Assembly (NCBI GenBank): GCA_026874595.1
Contig: CM049308.1
Coordinates: 54,137,624-54,201,623, forward strand
Reading direction: 5' to 3'
Length of the DNA stretch: 64,000 nucleotides
Origin: Sipunculus nudus
Taxonomy: Eukaryota > Annelida > Sipuncula > Golfingiida > Sipunculidae
The notes under the pieces are model-generated. The model saw only the letters and a program-made list of their open reading frames with translations. It made no database searches and was not told where the DNA came from. Below are positions 10,019-25,000 of this stretch, in pieces (the first letter of the stretch is position 1; the number at the start of each line of letters is the position of its first letter). The position numbers were made by a program, and so were the translations under genes.

Positions 10019-13000
10019 GTATGTATGAAAAGATTTTGACTTCAGTTTTATCTACTGTGAAATACTGTGAAATCCCACCATAGTGTGTATTGCAATAGAT
10101 AATCTGACTTAATGCATGCATATTTTTTCTCATTTCTTATCACATATCGCGTTTCAAAGTCTCATTGAATAAATCATGGAACCTGGGCAAGGTGGTAGCA
10201 GTATGTCTTAAGTCAGGCCCTATACAAAACTTTATAGATGAACTTTATTAGCATTGTATAATAGAATAAATATATCAAAAGAAGGGTTTGTATTGCTTAT
10301 TGTAATTTTTGCTTGTTTTTTTTCAGTATTTCCCTGACAAGTCATTCCAGAGGGAGATAGTACAACTTCCGGTTATCTGTAGCAACCAAAGATACGGCTG
10401 TAATGTAGCCATACCCTGGAACCAATTACAGGTAAGGTCATTACTGTCTCATCAATACATTCCTCCAGCAGCTGTTAGTCATGACAGACATCCTTTCGAG
10501 TAAGGCCAAAAAATAAGGTTTGGTTCTGAGGCATGTTTTATTTTTTTCACTTTTTTTGTATGTTTCGATAAAAATATCATGTGAGCAGGAAAAAGCAAGA
10601 TTTTTTTTGCAAAACAGGTAAAAGATTAAAAAAAGAAAAACGTATCATAGTTATCAGCATTATATTACCTTCTTGGAGGAATAAAATCAAAATAAAAATG
10701 TTTGATGTGGGGGTTAAAATTGATGCGGGCAGTGCCTGAGAACCATACCTTTTATTTTTGTTGGCCTAACCCCTGCTTTGTATGGCAAGGTTCCCTGGGC
10801 ATCATGGTGAAACCCCAATATATAAAATCAATCCAAAGGTTGTTGAAAACATTCATAATAGACCCCCCCTAAAGTATACAGTTTTTTACACCTGGTCCAG
10901 TCTTCTTTTATTTGGTATACATATTTTTTAACTTATCACTGATTTTGACATGATTTTGAAACATTTAAAAAACATTATTTTAGAAAGTAACCTTTTTAAG
11001 CACCCAGTAAGAGTAAGCCACTTTTTATGGACTAATATTAAACTGCATGACCATATCTCAAAAACTTTTTATTGTTTTTCATCTAGTGTGTGTATTCTTG
11101 TTGAAATTTTTAATTTTTTAGAAAGAGGAAAAACCAAAAAGTGCTTTTGAAATATTGTCATGTAGTTAATAATAGTATTTTATTAGTAATAATAATTATA
11201 TAATATATAATATAATTATATAATATATAATAGTAATATTAACATGCTAAATCATGGCATGCTGTTACAGGGTGCTTAAAATAGCATCCTATTTAAAAAT
11301 AAAAAAGAAAAATTTAATGTTAAATTATATCATATGAAAATGTCCAAATGTGTATACCATCAGAAAGAATACTGTATCAGATTTAAATAAATGTATATTT
11401 TTTGTTTCTTTTATTGTTTTAAATTCATATTAAAACTTCTAATTTGAATTTAAAACAAAATTTGGGTTATGTTTGGATATAGGGGTTTTGCCCATTTCAA
11501 TCCAATTTAAAAAGTGGGAGTTCTTCAAGACTAGATGTATTCACATGAAAGGAAGGGCCAGTTTTGGTTATGATGGTAGATGGTTGATGAACTAACTGCC
11601 TACTTAGCTACTCTTATTAAATAATAGGTCAAATTTTACTCCTTCTTTATTCCCGCTCAAAGCGACTTCTTATGACATTAGGACTATTTTATCGTAGGTA
11701 AGTTTCCAGAAAAACACATACCAGCCCAGCAAGGAGTGTCCTGAACAGTTGTTGTTACATTTGATTTAATTGACAGCTAACCGGCACCAATATCCCACGT
11801 GTTTGCCCACATGCTCACTAAGAAAATTCCTGTGAACATAGGTTACTGGACAGGATGGCTGTCAATCAAAACAAATGTAACAACATGCTCATAAAGATTG
11901 GCCCGATACCCAGGATACCCAGCTCAGTGAGTTCATAAGGCTCCATGCTGGTAGGGTTTCGGGCCTGTCTGTCTGAGCCTGTGGTCTTACTCCATGTACC
12001 CAGGTGGCTTGGCCGGCTAGCTGTCATACAAAACGAAATGTAACAACATTGGCGCTGTGTACTCCTTTCTGGGTTGGCATGTGTTTTTCTGGAAATACAT
12101 ACCTGGCTACGATTAAATAGTCTTAATGTCTTAAGAGGTCAATGGAGCGGGAACAAAGTGGGAGAAAATTCGACCTATTATTACAAAAAGTACCCACTTA
12201 GCATGAAACACCATTATAAAAGTTAGCCATTGTGAAAACCAAGTAAGATACTTGAAAATATACCCAGGCTTAAATACACCATAAATCAGCAGTAAACAGT
12301 TAAATTCCAACTATTACATGGATAAAGCTGTGTTAAATTAAAATTGAAATTAAACTTTTGGATACTTTTCCTTCAAATTAAAAAAAGCATGTAAAACATT
12401 TTTCATAAACATGTATACATACATATTTTTTTCACATTTTGCAAATTGTATTTTTTTTTTCAGTTTGAAAAATTGTTATGTTCATTAAAGTGGTATTCAT
12501 ATTTTCCTTTGTTTATTTGCATTTGGCATGATGTAAATATGATTTCACAGGGTAGCATTTCTCTTTTACTGTCACTTACAGTCAAAGCCACTTCCACTGA
12601 AATGGGAAGTATAAAGTTAAACAGAAAACATTAGTAAGTGCTGGATACAGATTGTTCACAGCGTAAACACATTACCTAGTCATAATGTCCTGTACACTGC
12701 TTTAGCAGTTGAGAGCAGTTTGACATTATCACTAAATATAGTATCTTAACATTTATAAGAAATGTAGGGAACTCCATAAAAGCTGTCTTTACCGTTTATA
12801 TTCTTGAAATTTCTTTGAATACTTTATAAGTGTTAATGGACGTGAGCAAACCACTTGACTATAGTCCGTTTCACCACCTGCTGTCCACCTGTTTTTTGTA
12901 GCTGATTTTCTTAAAAGTTTATATTTTTCAATAATTTCCAAGAAAACATCATATGGAAGTGACAACCTAATATGGCAATTAAGAATTTTACAATAAATCC

Positions 13001-16000
13001 CCTGTTTATGTTTCACAACATTATAGTCTCTTCACCATGATCTGGCAGATTATGATATGTTTCTCCATAAGCAGCCATCTTTGTTTTAGCTGGTTATATT
13101 TTTTAGAATGTTTACATGAGATCATCCAATGAGCAGCTGTCAGTGGAGGCTGTTTTTGCATGTGACCAATGACCTTGACCGCCATAAGTGGGTCTGATAT
13201 GTTGTAAAATGTAGACTGATTTCTCATATTTTCAGAAAATTCTGTTACTCAAATATGGCATAAGGTAGGAATCTAGTAACTTAGTTGAAAATTAGGTTCT
13301 GTAATCCTCTCCTCTACACTATAATTGTTTCCCTTGAAATGTACCTAATAAAAATTTTCATAGCAAAAAACAGGTGGACATGAGGGGATGAAACGGACTA
13401 TAATTAGGATGTTGGTCCTGAATCTACTATATATATATATATATATATGTTATGTAATTTATAATTTATACTATCTATTATATATTTACTGTATTTTGAT
13501 ATGTCTCTGGAAGCTTCTCTTGTAAAAGGAGAAATCACCCCCAGTATCTCACATGACATGAATATTAAGATTATTAATTTACATTGCTGTATATTTTATT
13601 TATCAGTTATATACTTGGCCTACCTTTTTAGCATTACAAAATTTCCAGAATTACATCAAATTATTGTCTCTTGATAACTGTTTAATCTACATCCATAGTC
13701 AGGAAAAAAACTGTATGGTCTGTTTATACAGTGTAGATATTCAAATTTACACATTAGTAACTTTCTTTTTAAATCATTAATGGTATCAGTTTTCTCCTGA
13801 TTGTTTTTTAAGTGTCTGGAAACTTGATAAATTGATGAAAAGGTCAACTGGATTTCAGACTTGCCAAATTGATATTTAATTATTTTAAATATTTCCTGAA
13901 GAAATGTTTTTGCTATTTGCCAGATCTGATTGAGCAATCATTTATAACTGTTTTGAGAAACTAGTGATTAATTATGAAACACTGATAAAATCAGTCAGAT
14001 AAGATTATGTATTTTCTGCAGGATCATGAAAGCATGTGTGAGTATGCCCAGCTGACATGTCCACATCAGACCTATGGCTGTGATAAACGACTGTCACGGA
14101 GTGAACTTGATCGTCATCGGGATAATTGCGATTACCGACCGGTACAGTGTGAACTGTGTGGTATCACTATTGGTCACTCATCAAAACAGGTAAAAAAAAA
14201 CAAGTTTCATCAGTATCTGATTGTTTGGGTAGGGCATAGGCTAGCAGATAAAAAGGGTCACACTGTACCCAGTGTGAAACCCACAACTGCCTTATAGACC
14301 AAATGGTGAAAACTTTTTGGAACCTTGGAGATTCCTTAAATATCTTAAATATGGTCAAACCTGTGTAATAAAACCTTCCATTGAACTAGCCAAAAGTGGT
14401 CCCAATTCACAGTTGGTCTTACTAGACAGGTCAGTTATAACCAATATGAATGCTTTCAGTTCATTCACGGTAGGTTTTTTTAGACAGGTGGTCTTGTTAG
14501 ACAGGTGGTCTTTCAGACAGGTATTTATTCCTGCAACTAAAAACTGAAATTCAGAAGTCTTAATAATAACACATTCTTATCACTGAGTTTAATTTTATAC
14601 TCCTTTAAATTTTTTTGAAATATTGAAATTGAAAAATATTGATATTGAAAAAAAAATTGATAAAAATTATTAGTATATATAATATAAACCATTACAAAGA
14701 ACAATGTCTACTACCTGTAGGGCAAACATTTTCATGATACATGTATTATAATGTCTGATAAAAATAAAAAAAATTGAACTTTAATTGTTTAAGCCATAAA
14801 TACTTTCCTAATAAAAGTAAACTGCTGGAGATAGTTGGAAAAACACCTTTTCCTTTCAATTTGTTGTCTCTATAAGGAAACCATGCCTTCTTTAAACCAC
14901 AAAATTAAGTTAGTTAATGCTAGTGTTACTGATGAACATCAAAATTCTAAACTGATTTGTTTCACTTTCATCAATTATCTTTCTATTAAATGCACTTGTT
15001 ACCCCCAAATGTATTATGTTTATTGCCCCGTGTGTATATATATTTTAGTGAATCATTACATATATCAGTATATATTTGTCAGGATGGTAAACATAAAGTT
15101 AGGTCCAACAGTTCCCAATCATCATGGATATGCACTCGGTGACCTGTGTATGCAGCAGTGCTTGACAGCGCAGAACAGGCCGAAAAATGCCACGCTCACA
15201 GCTAAACAGAAAGTATATCATGTCTGTATTCATGGTGGGGTTGTACAAAGTTCTTTCGGTTTTCCTTTTAAAATATAAAGTGATATTTTTGCTAAATAAC
15301 TCTAGTTTTAGGTTATCCCATTTCAACTAACAGAGTCATCACAACATAATATAAGTTTTATTTGAGGGATTTGCATAAATTCACTCTATAGCATGTAACA
15401 CCAGTAATTGAAAATTAAAAAAAAATTAATGCAATTTTTCAACCTTAAGGTGCCCTCATGTTAATAATACACTATTAGCATTTAAGCATGTATAAATTTT
15501 GTGTGTGTCAAATATTGTTATCACAAAAAAGAAGAGTGTATTTGTAAAAGAAAGTATAAATATGTGCAGTTTATATTGTTAGTTTGTCAATATAAAAAAT
15601 TATTAGATAAAATAATTAAATGTGTGACAAAAATTAGGAATAAATGGTATATAGATGAACAGAACCTTTATAATTGCACTACCCCAACCTTTGTGTTTAT
15701 TTTAATAGTTTCTGTATTCTAGTCTCACTGTTATGACTTATTTTTGATACATATAATTAATAATAATAATATAAGTGTAATAACAGGTGTGTAATATTAT
15801 TATAACACAAATATGTTATATATAACCACACAATATTATGTGGGGGTTAATTAACAGTAAAATGAGATATAAGATACCCCCATAAGAGTAAACAACATTA
15901 TCATCTACTCAATCAGGTGTAGGCACACATAGTGCGTGGGCCACATTGTTAGAGTTTACTTTCGCTTTTGAATACAGGATATGAATGGCCCGCCCACATA

Positions 16001-19000
16001 ATTTTCATTCATATGGGATATAGCTGAGTGCCCTTGTGCATGGGATTTTTTACAACTTGAAGGTGGGGGCTAATGCTGCATTCATTACCTCCAGGTTATA
16101 TGGTAAATATGAGTTGACTAGTTGAAAATGGCGTTCAACACGCGGTCTCAGTGGTAGATTTACCACTGGTTAACTGGGGCTTCTTTGAGTAAACCCCATT
16201 TGTCACACTTGGTGACCCTTACCTTAATCCATTGCAATGATGCCATCCAGGAAGCAAATTATGAAACCAAGATTTCACTAGTGTACAAAATAATTTTAGT
16301 GACAAATAAAATTGAACAAATATGACATGAAACATATATTATAAATCAGTTTCTGTTTGGTTACTATGACAACACAGACATCTGGTCATTGGGCCTTTTG
16401 TGGGTATCGATAAAGTTGCAAGTCGCTTGCAATACTTGACATCTGGTGATTACCATAAATTCCAGAGGCAACTAATGCAGCATTAGTTTATGTACCTTTT
16501 TAATCCGTTAGTGTTTGTATTTATGTGAATACTTCTGCAAGCCTAATGTGAATTAACTCAATATTTTGAGTGCAAAATATTTATATGAAATGCCAAGGTA
16601 TAATATGTCTATAAATATGTAGTTTTAAATATATGTTTTAGCATTCATATGCTGTTCCAAATTTAGTCTGTATATATGATGTCATTGACGTCATCAAAGT
16701 CAGTCAGCATTTAGGGTTGGTACGAAAGGATGCTTCATTAGACTACTTACAATAATAAGCAAATAACAATGTCAACATAGATCAAATGGTTGAGGATATA
16801 ATGTCAATGGACAAATTGTCGGTGGACATAATGTGGATTAAAAAATACCTAAGGTTATTATACTCCATCCCACTTGACATGACGTTAATGGATAAATGTG
16901 TGCAAGAAGAACCTAAGGACATGACCCACCCACTGGACATGACGTCAACAGATAAAATGTGTGCAAGATGTATAGAGTGACAAAATGTCCACAGGGTTTC
17001 AAATAGTGCCACATATCACACCTGTATTGATAAGATGGAGTTTCAGTTAAAATGTCTGCAACTGCACTGTATAAGTATGAAAATCAGGGGGAAATCTAGG
17101 TGAAAATCAGATCAGGTTCTTAAATTATTATAGTCCATAATGACATGATTTGCTTTGACATTTTCTCATGTATTTTACTGTTTGACAATGAAGTGAGCTG
17201 CATTAAAATACATTAAAATACAGACCAGTGACTTGTGAACTGTTCAAGTCTATATAATTTTTTATTTATTTATTTATTTTTTTTTCTTTTCAGGACCATC
17301 AAGATAATCATATACATCAACATTTGATTTATTTTTGTTTTTGTTTTCTTTTCAGGACCATCAAGATAATCATTGTCCGAGGGCTTGGGTGTCCTGTCCA
17401 TATAACTGTGAAGATGCCAGTATTACTAGAGACATGGTAAGTAGTAGTAGCAGTGGACAAGTCTTGCTGTGTGCCTGTTGTGGATGTTAAATGAGTCCAT
17501 AATATTGATGTCATTCAGCCAAAATTTTCATACCTAGAACTTCTGAACATAAGGTCAAAGTAAAAACCTTAAACTGAGTTCAGGCATGAGAAATTTCAGA
17601 ATATTTCATGATTTCAGGATTGACAGGAATCACAATTTTCCATTGCAGCATTTTTCACCTCATGCACTCTTTATTCTTGCATATATAATATCTGAAAGCG
17701 GCTGGACTCCCACCAATTTTCAGGAAATTTTTCTTGGGTCCTCCTACAATCCATATTTGTGTTTTGCTATGCGTTTGCTATGCAGTGAAACTCCAGCAAG
17801 TTTAAAATGTGAGCAATTGTCAAGCTGCATACACGTGCATCAGTTTTGGAATCCAGTCATACTGGATTTCTGTGTTTGCCAAGCTTCAAACACATGAGAA
17901 TTCTGCCTGAATGATGCCAGGTTTCCAATGCCTGTGCTGTCCTTGTGTCTTTGAGTCTGTTCAGCAATGTCATAAGGGCATGTGATTGCTGCGCAGCAAA
18001 TGCATTCAAAATGCGTATTGTTACCAGAACTGGCTGTGACAAATGCATATTTGCTGCTTGGCAGAAACTGCCATGGGAAAGCAGCCTTGCAGTAAGATAA
18101 AAAAAAAGTTGGGAATGTATACAGCCTTGCAGTTAAGACGATTGACTTTGGAGCTCCATAACTTAGTCACTGAGATAACATAATGAGCATTGCTCTGATG
18201 TTTTAACAACAGATAATCACTTCTGGATTATTCCATGTAATGTGCATGTAATACCATAATTACAAGATGCTTACTGATTATATCATTTCTTATCATACAT
18301 TAATGTTCATCCACAATCACCTTCAGGCCATGGACCCATATCCTTTAAAAAAATTAAGAGGATTAATAAAATTTCCTTTTTACTTGATTATTTCTATACT
18401 GCTTTTCTCGAAAGATGCTATGGTCCAGATGGTCTCATAATTAAATACTGGAATATTCATACCTGATTTAATGTCATATAGTTTTCTTCTTCTTTGTTTG
18501 ATTACACAGTGCCACCTACTGGCAGAGATCCTAATATTTCAAAATAATGTATCACTCAAGTTTAAATACTGTGAACATTTCCTAAAATGAACAACTAAGA
18601 CTAAAAAAATAAGGTTTGGTTCTCAGGCACTTTTTTTTTAGAAATTAATGCAGCGGGCGTTTTTTTTATTTTTATTTTTTTTGTATGTTTCAATAAAAAT
18701 GTCAAATGATAAGGGAGAAGCATGATAATAACAGTTTAATTTTGCTAAACAAGAAAAATCACTACATAACAATGGAAACTTTATCAAAATTGTATGATTT
18801 TATCTTCTTAAAAAGAAATGTCCGAGCAGTTGGAGATCAAAATTGGTAAGTTTCTATTGAAAATCAGAATAAAAATTTTTGATGCAGAGGTTTAAAATTG
18901 ACGTGGGCAGTGCCTGAGAACAACACCCTTTTATTTTTTTTGGCCTGACAGACCAACATTTGCTGTCATAATATGGAGGTGGCAGTAATAAGTAGATGGT

Positions 19001-22000
19001 ATGGGCATGGATGAGACAAGGGATAGATTTCAACAAGTTTGAGTGTTTAGGTTTTTTTTTCAGAAATAAACAGGCTCCACTGCACTTCTTATTTCTATTA
19101 ACAGCTTGGTATTTCCCAAAGACCAGTCTAAATATTTAGCACCTCATTAACCAAACACCTCATTACCAAATGCTTCATTGAGAATTAGTCACTGTAAATT
19201 GCTGAGATACCACTTCTACTTAGCTTGTTGACTGAGATAAGTATTCAGCAAATTTCATTTCAGACAAGGTTCAAGGTCTGGTTTCTATTATTGTAATCTG
19301 TCTGTATGTTGTTTGTTTCTAGATCACCATGGGTAGTATAACCACCCCAGAACCACATAACACCACTTTAAGCACTTAGAATTTGAACCTGAATAAACAA
19401 CTTTTTCTTCATCATCAACTTTCCCTTGGCAAGCATATGAAACACAGGTTTCCATTGTCATATATTATCTGTCCTGTTTAAAGTCTCATACATCCATACA
19501 GGGATGGATCCAGAATTTTGGAAAGGGGGGGGGGGGGGAGGGGATCCAACCTAGTATGACTAATGAGAAAACTCCAATGTCTCAAAAAGTCTGGAAAAAG
19601 AGGGGATTCTAGCCCACAAAAAATTGTCTGAAACCCGTAAAAAAGGTTGCAGTGGACCCCCTCCACCCCCCCTTCTGGAACTGCCACTTTTCTACAGGAA
19701 AGTTCTGTGTTCTTCATGGACAGACCATTTACATGCAATAGATCTTGATAAGATATGAAAGTGGTTTTGTTCTGACACTTTAATCTTATACAGGAATTGA
19801 TTCAGGTACTTTACTTTAGATAAGACATCAATAGAGATAGCAATACTGATAATTACATCAAAGAAGATATGTTTAATTAATGTAAGGGATTATGTGCTTG
19901 TGTCAGAAATGACAAATCCTAACATAGTTTCATATTAGTCCATTAAAAAGTGGCTTAGTTTTAACTGGATGCTTAAAATAGCATACCTTTAAAAATTAAA
20001 TTAAAAAAAGAATGCTACAAAATCATGTGGCAGTAAATGAATAATTCAAAATTGTGTATACCATCAGAAAGACCACTGTGCCAGGTTTAAAATAATGTAT
20101 ACTTTTTGAGGTCTAATATGAATTTAAAACAATTTTTGGATTGATGTTAGATACTAGGGTTTTTGACGATAATGATAGCCTTTGTTAGGGCTCCAGACTG
20201 TATGTTCCATTACTCCTAGTACACTTCAGTGGTGATATTGAGGTAAACCTTAATGTTAAAAAATTAATGAGAGTTTATTATGTACATGTCTGTATGCTTT
20301 TATAACACACCTCATTGTTTTTCACATAATCACAAAATTAATCAGTGTCACATGGTATGTATTGTATATGTAGGGGTTTATGAAGTTTACTTCTAACTTA
20401 CACATGAATTTTCTTATTTGCAGTTAACAGAGCACAAATCTTTATGTCTGAACAGGCCACAGAAGTGTAAACTCCACAAATTTGGTTGCAGTTATGAGGT
20501 AAGTAAAAATAATTAAAGGGAACCTAGAAGGTTTTTTTCTTATGTTAATCCTTTCTAAAACCAGCTTCACTTCTACCTGTTTTTCAGGCTGATTTTTCAC
20601 TGGCCAGAAAAATTGGTTGGATCAGTAGATATGAGGGTGGTAATAAAAAAAATCTGGCAGAAAAAAAAATAGCAATTTAAATCCTTCACAAAGTCATGGA
20701 ATTTCCAGCTGATTTTTATCTGGCTGGAAAATTTGATAGATGTGATGACAGGAACCAATAAAATTGGCTGATTTACAGCCTACTTTTCCTTCTTCTTATC
20801 ATTCCTGATGCAAATAATTATCTTGGAGAAGTAACTAAATGACTAGAATTACCTGGTGATTTACACAGAAAATCAGTAGGTGTGCAGGCACTAGCCGATG
20901 AGACTTGTAGATCTATTTGTTCATTTTGGCTGGCAAACAAAACGATAGATGGGAAGCCAACATAAAACTTAACAGGAGATGTAAATGTGGAATGGTCAAA
21001 ATATGAATGGTTTTTTTTGGTGTAACAAAATAGGAATGAAGGATTAAGTGTTTTCAAATGCTTGATTACCAAAGACAAAATCTATCGGTTATATCAAAGG
21101 TAGGCCTGAAAAAAAAATGCCTTTGATGCCTGGCTGACTGTCAAATATGATCCAAATCAAAGAGTGTTTGTGACATATTCTTGGAAACTTTACAATTTAC
21201 AGGGAGTTTTGGTGAGGTCTAGGTAGCAAAATATGGAGGTTAGAATATTAAAAAACATCTTTAAAACTTCCAGTAGCTTATATAATGGAATATTTGCCTG
21301 ATTATCAATTGAGCATTGACTGGTTTGCTTAAAAGGATGATTGATTATGAAATAGGAAATGACTCCCAGCACTAGTTTAAGCTGATGAGAGGATTAAGTG
21401 TAGATGTATAGATCATATAGGAAGTGTTCCCGGTGTGACACAGTGCTGTGTCAGCAGTGCCTGACTTACTGTTATTGGTACAGCTCAAACAAGGATGAGT
21501 AGGTGGTTTTGAACTCAGTCAGTGACACTATGAGTGTTTGCTTCCTCAGTCACTGGTGCTATATGTGATGCTATACTGAATTGAAGATACAGGAAGTGCT
21601 GTATGTTAAGTCACATATACAATCAATTCAGTTACCGACAGTGTTATTGTTAAGTGCTGCAAGTGAACTTACCGGCTTGATTACACCAAATACCTGTACT
21701 GATTGAAAATAATTAGAAAGATCAGAAAAGAATCCCAGGTGAGTGAGACATATAAACATATATGGGAAATATGTCAGAATGGTATCAGGAAAGGATAATT
21801 GAGGACCATTGAAAGAAGGTCATTTCAGAGTTGAATCAGTAAAACAAAATCCTGCTATTCCTTGCCTTAATTGGTCAGAGCATTCTTGGCCTGGTGCCAG
21901 CACCATGGCAGCTGTATACATAAATGAAGGCTTGTGTAAGCAGTGGGTGAATTTAATGAATTAATATGAATGTAAAGTGACCACTTTGTAATGTAAGGGA

Positions 22001-25000
22001 TGTAAGAGAGTATGGGCAAGGAAATGGTTAAAAGGTGTGATGAAAAAAGGGGAAACAAGGGCCACTGTTGTGGATAGGAGATACTAGCTGGAATAATATG
22101 GATAGGTTTAACATATTTCAGTAAGATGTCCTGGGAAGAGAAATCATGAAAGATCCAATTAGCATTACATAATAGGTGATCATGAGATCACTGTGAAAAG
22201 GTGTTAAACATGTAGGAGCAGTGGTGGGCTAGGATGGTTAACATGGTTAAATGTCAAAATGGTAGTAGTAAATATTTGCTTAAAAGATTTAAGGGGTAGA
22301 GGTATGAGGATGAAAAAAGAAAAGGTGGTCACAGTTACAGCTCTTATATAAGTGCTTAAAGGGAAGCAAGGAATATGATTCAAATGACTGAATAGTTGCC
22401 TGAATATGAATGAAACAGTTATATTAATTATCATTTTATCTGTTTTTGTTAGTATAGGCAGGAATATGTTATCACAGTTTTGTAGGCTTCAAGGATTAAT
22501 GACCTTGTGTTGTACAGATCCTTTAATTTTCCCCAAGGAATAAGTTTAGATGAATAGCCAAAATTGTTAATACTGTAAAATTTTGAAGTCCTTCTTCATC
22601 TATATCCCTTAATCCACAATGTCCAGTTTTGGATTTAGTCAGCGAGTTCTGTAGCTGCTGTCATGGCTTCACATTAACTTACAACTCATGACCACCACAG
22701 CACTCTGTGGCCCCGCTAATTGCAGTCCCTGACATACCAGGTACCACGGTGCTCGCGACCCCGTAATGACCCAAGTGTCCCAGCCATTACGGTATGCTGT
22801 TGATTAGTGTTTAGGTGCCCTCTGTGACACACAAACGTGAACTTTCATGTAGCAATTACATGGGACTCCGCTCTGGCTGCCAAAGAAGAAAGTGTGATTA
22901 CCTATGTTTAGGGCAGTTCCCTTTCATCATGGCGATGCCAACAGATGGTTAAAGATAAAGAAACCATTAGGCACCGACGCACCTTGGTTTTGGCCAAGCT
23001 TTTAGCACGGAAATGAGAAGCTGCTAATGCTCCACTGCCTTTGCCATCAGTCATCCCAGGCGCATCGTTTTGCACCCAAGCACCTTTGTTGATCTTGTCA
23101 CATATTCCTCCAAATAGATACTGAAGTCATTTTCAGTGACCTTTTATCACTACAACTCATCAAGTTTTCACATGAACTAGGTTTAATTTCCTGTCAGACA
23201 TGGTACCTCTGTTTAGTGTTATAATAATATAAATATTTGCACTTGCGTTCAAGGTGTCATATTTACAGTTACACTTTGTATGCAGTACACAACTAAATAA
23301 GATTGATCTTATCAAGCAGTACTATTATGATCTGATAGGATCTGTAAAATTAATTGTGCTTATAATCTTTTTTTTATACAATAAATAATATTAAACAGAA
23401 TGGCCATACTGACAGGTATGATGTAATAGATATATTAAATACACATAGTTATATGTTTCCCTTCCAGCAACTTTAGTATATATTCTGACTATGCTTACTA
23501 AACTTTTTCCAATTTACCCTTTCCCTTTAAACATGTTTTATCTTTTGTGATATAATCTCACATTTCTTTTTTTTTTAGAAAATAAATATTTTTTTTTAGA
23601 AAATAAATATTTGCCACTACCATTCATGATGAAATGTATCATGTATGTCTTGTCTGAAAAAATTCATATGTACTCTCCCTAAAAAAGTCATCCTAACTAC
23701 CTTCTTATTTTTAAAGGACATTGAAATAATAAAATAGTTTAATACAATTTCACACAGTAAAGAATGTTTTACTGCTATATGTGAAAATGGTTATAACATC
23801 CCCAATCCCAGCAGTTTTTTCTCATTTTGGTTATAAAGTGACCTATGAACTGCAGTGTGTATAACAAAAAGTTACACAGCAGAAAAAAGCTGTACTTTAA
23901 AATAGCAAGCTAAAGAAGTAGCAGGATTTGAGAAATATTGAGAGACTGCAATGAATACAAACAACACTGACATGTATAAAAAAAAATATAAACCGCAACA
24001 CAGTGGCTTCATGATAATGAAGTCATTTCCTGTGTATTTTATACATAACCATGGTTACAGATATAGCTATGCTTGTGGGAACTGAAATTACAAACACGTC
24101 ATTGAATAAACCTCAACCAAAGAATGAAATGATGTTATGTATGATATATGATGGATATGAACTGACTTTTCTGGATCTGAATAAAAGTTGGAGCACAGCG
24201 GTGTAATGTTTAGGGCACTGGACTGAAAGGTTGTGGTTTAGTGTCCTCTTGTGCTAAGACCCTTGGCCAAAGTCTTTCCCACAAGAATGTGCCCTCTTCA
24301 CCCTGGAGTGAATGGGTACCAGTCACGGGTGGCTGGCAAATGTAAAATGAGTTTCAATCTAGGAGCTACTGCTGTTGCTTTGGTTTATGCCTGCCAGGAG
24401 GCTAAGAAAAGGTATAAGAATAATCAGGTTAGAAAGATCAGAAAGGGCCAAGTTTAAATCAGATGAGGCGAAGATTGTTGATGATATCAGACCATGAAAT
24501 CCACTTTAATTTTTAATCATGACAACACTTGCAGCACAGAATGTCATTAGATATAATGTTACATAAAATTTGTTCATGGGTATCCTTGGATAAAACCTTG
24601 CAAAAGATGAATAAAAAAATCATGCAAAACCATGTTGTCACAAGGCATGTACCATGGTATTTTTATAAAATACAGTGTGAAACCACATTGTGTTGAAATC
24701 AAAGGGACTTACAATAAAGCTTTGACTTATCAGATGTTTGACACAAGCAGACTTTATATGGTTATAATTAACTTCAAACTTTGAGCATGAAACATTCTTC
24801 AACTCAAGTGGGATATTTGATTTAAGTGAGCTTGACACAATGAGCTTTTACAGTATACCAGTCAACATGTATAACATATTGAGATATCATAATTGATGAT
24901 ATCCCTCCTGAGTATTGTCAGTTTCAGATAGTACTAAATGATTATAATACAGATAATACAGATATATTGCTGTACTTATCACAAGAAGCTGATATGAAGT

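Noticed and set aside
15099-15278. Possible extra exon (PTVPNHHGYALGDLC)
   Set aside because: The region is GC-richer than its neighbours, but splice borders do not fit the TRAF frame and no TRAF domain is missing at that point.
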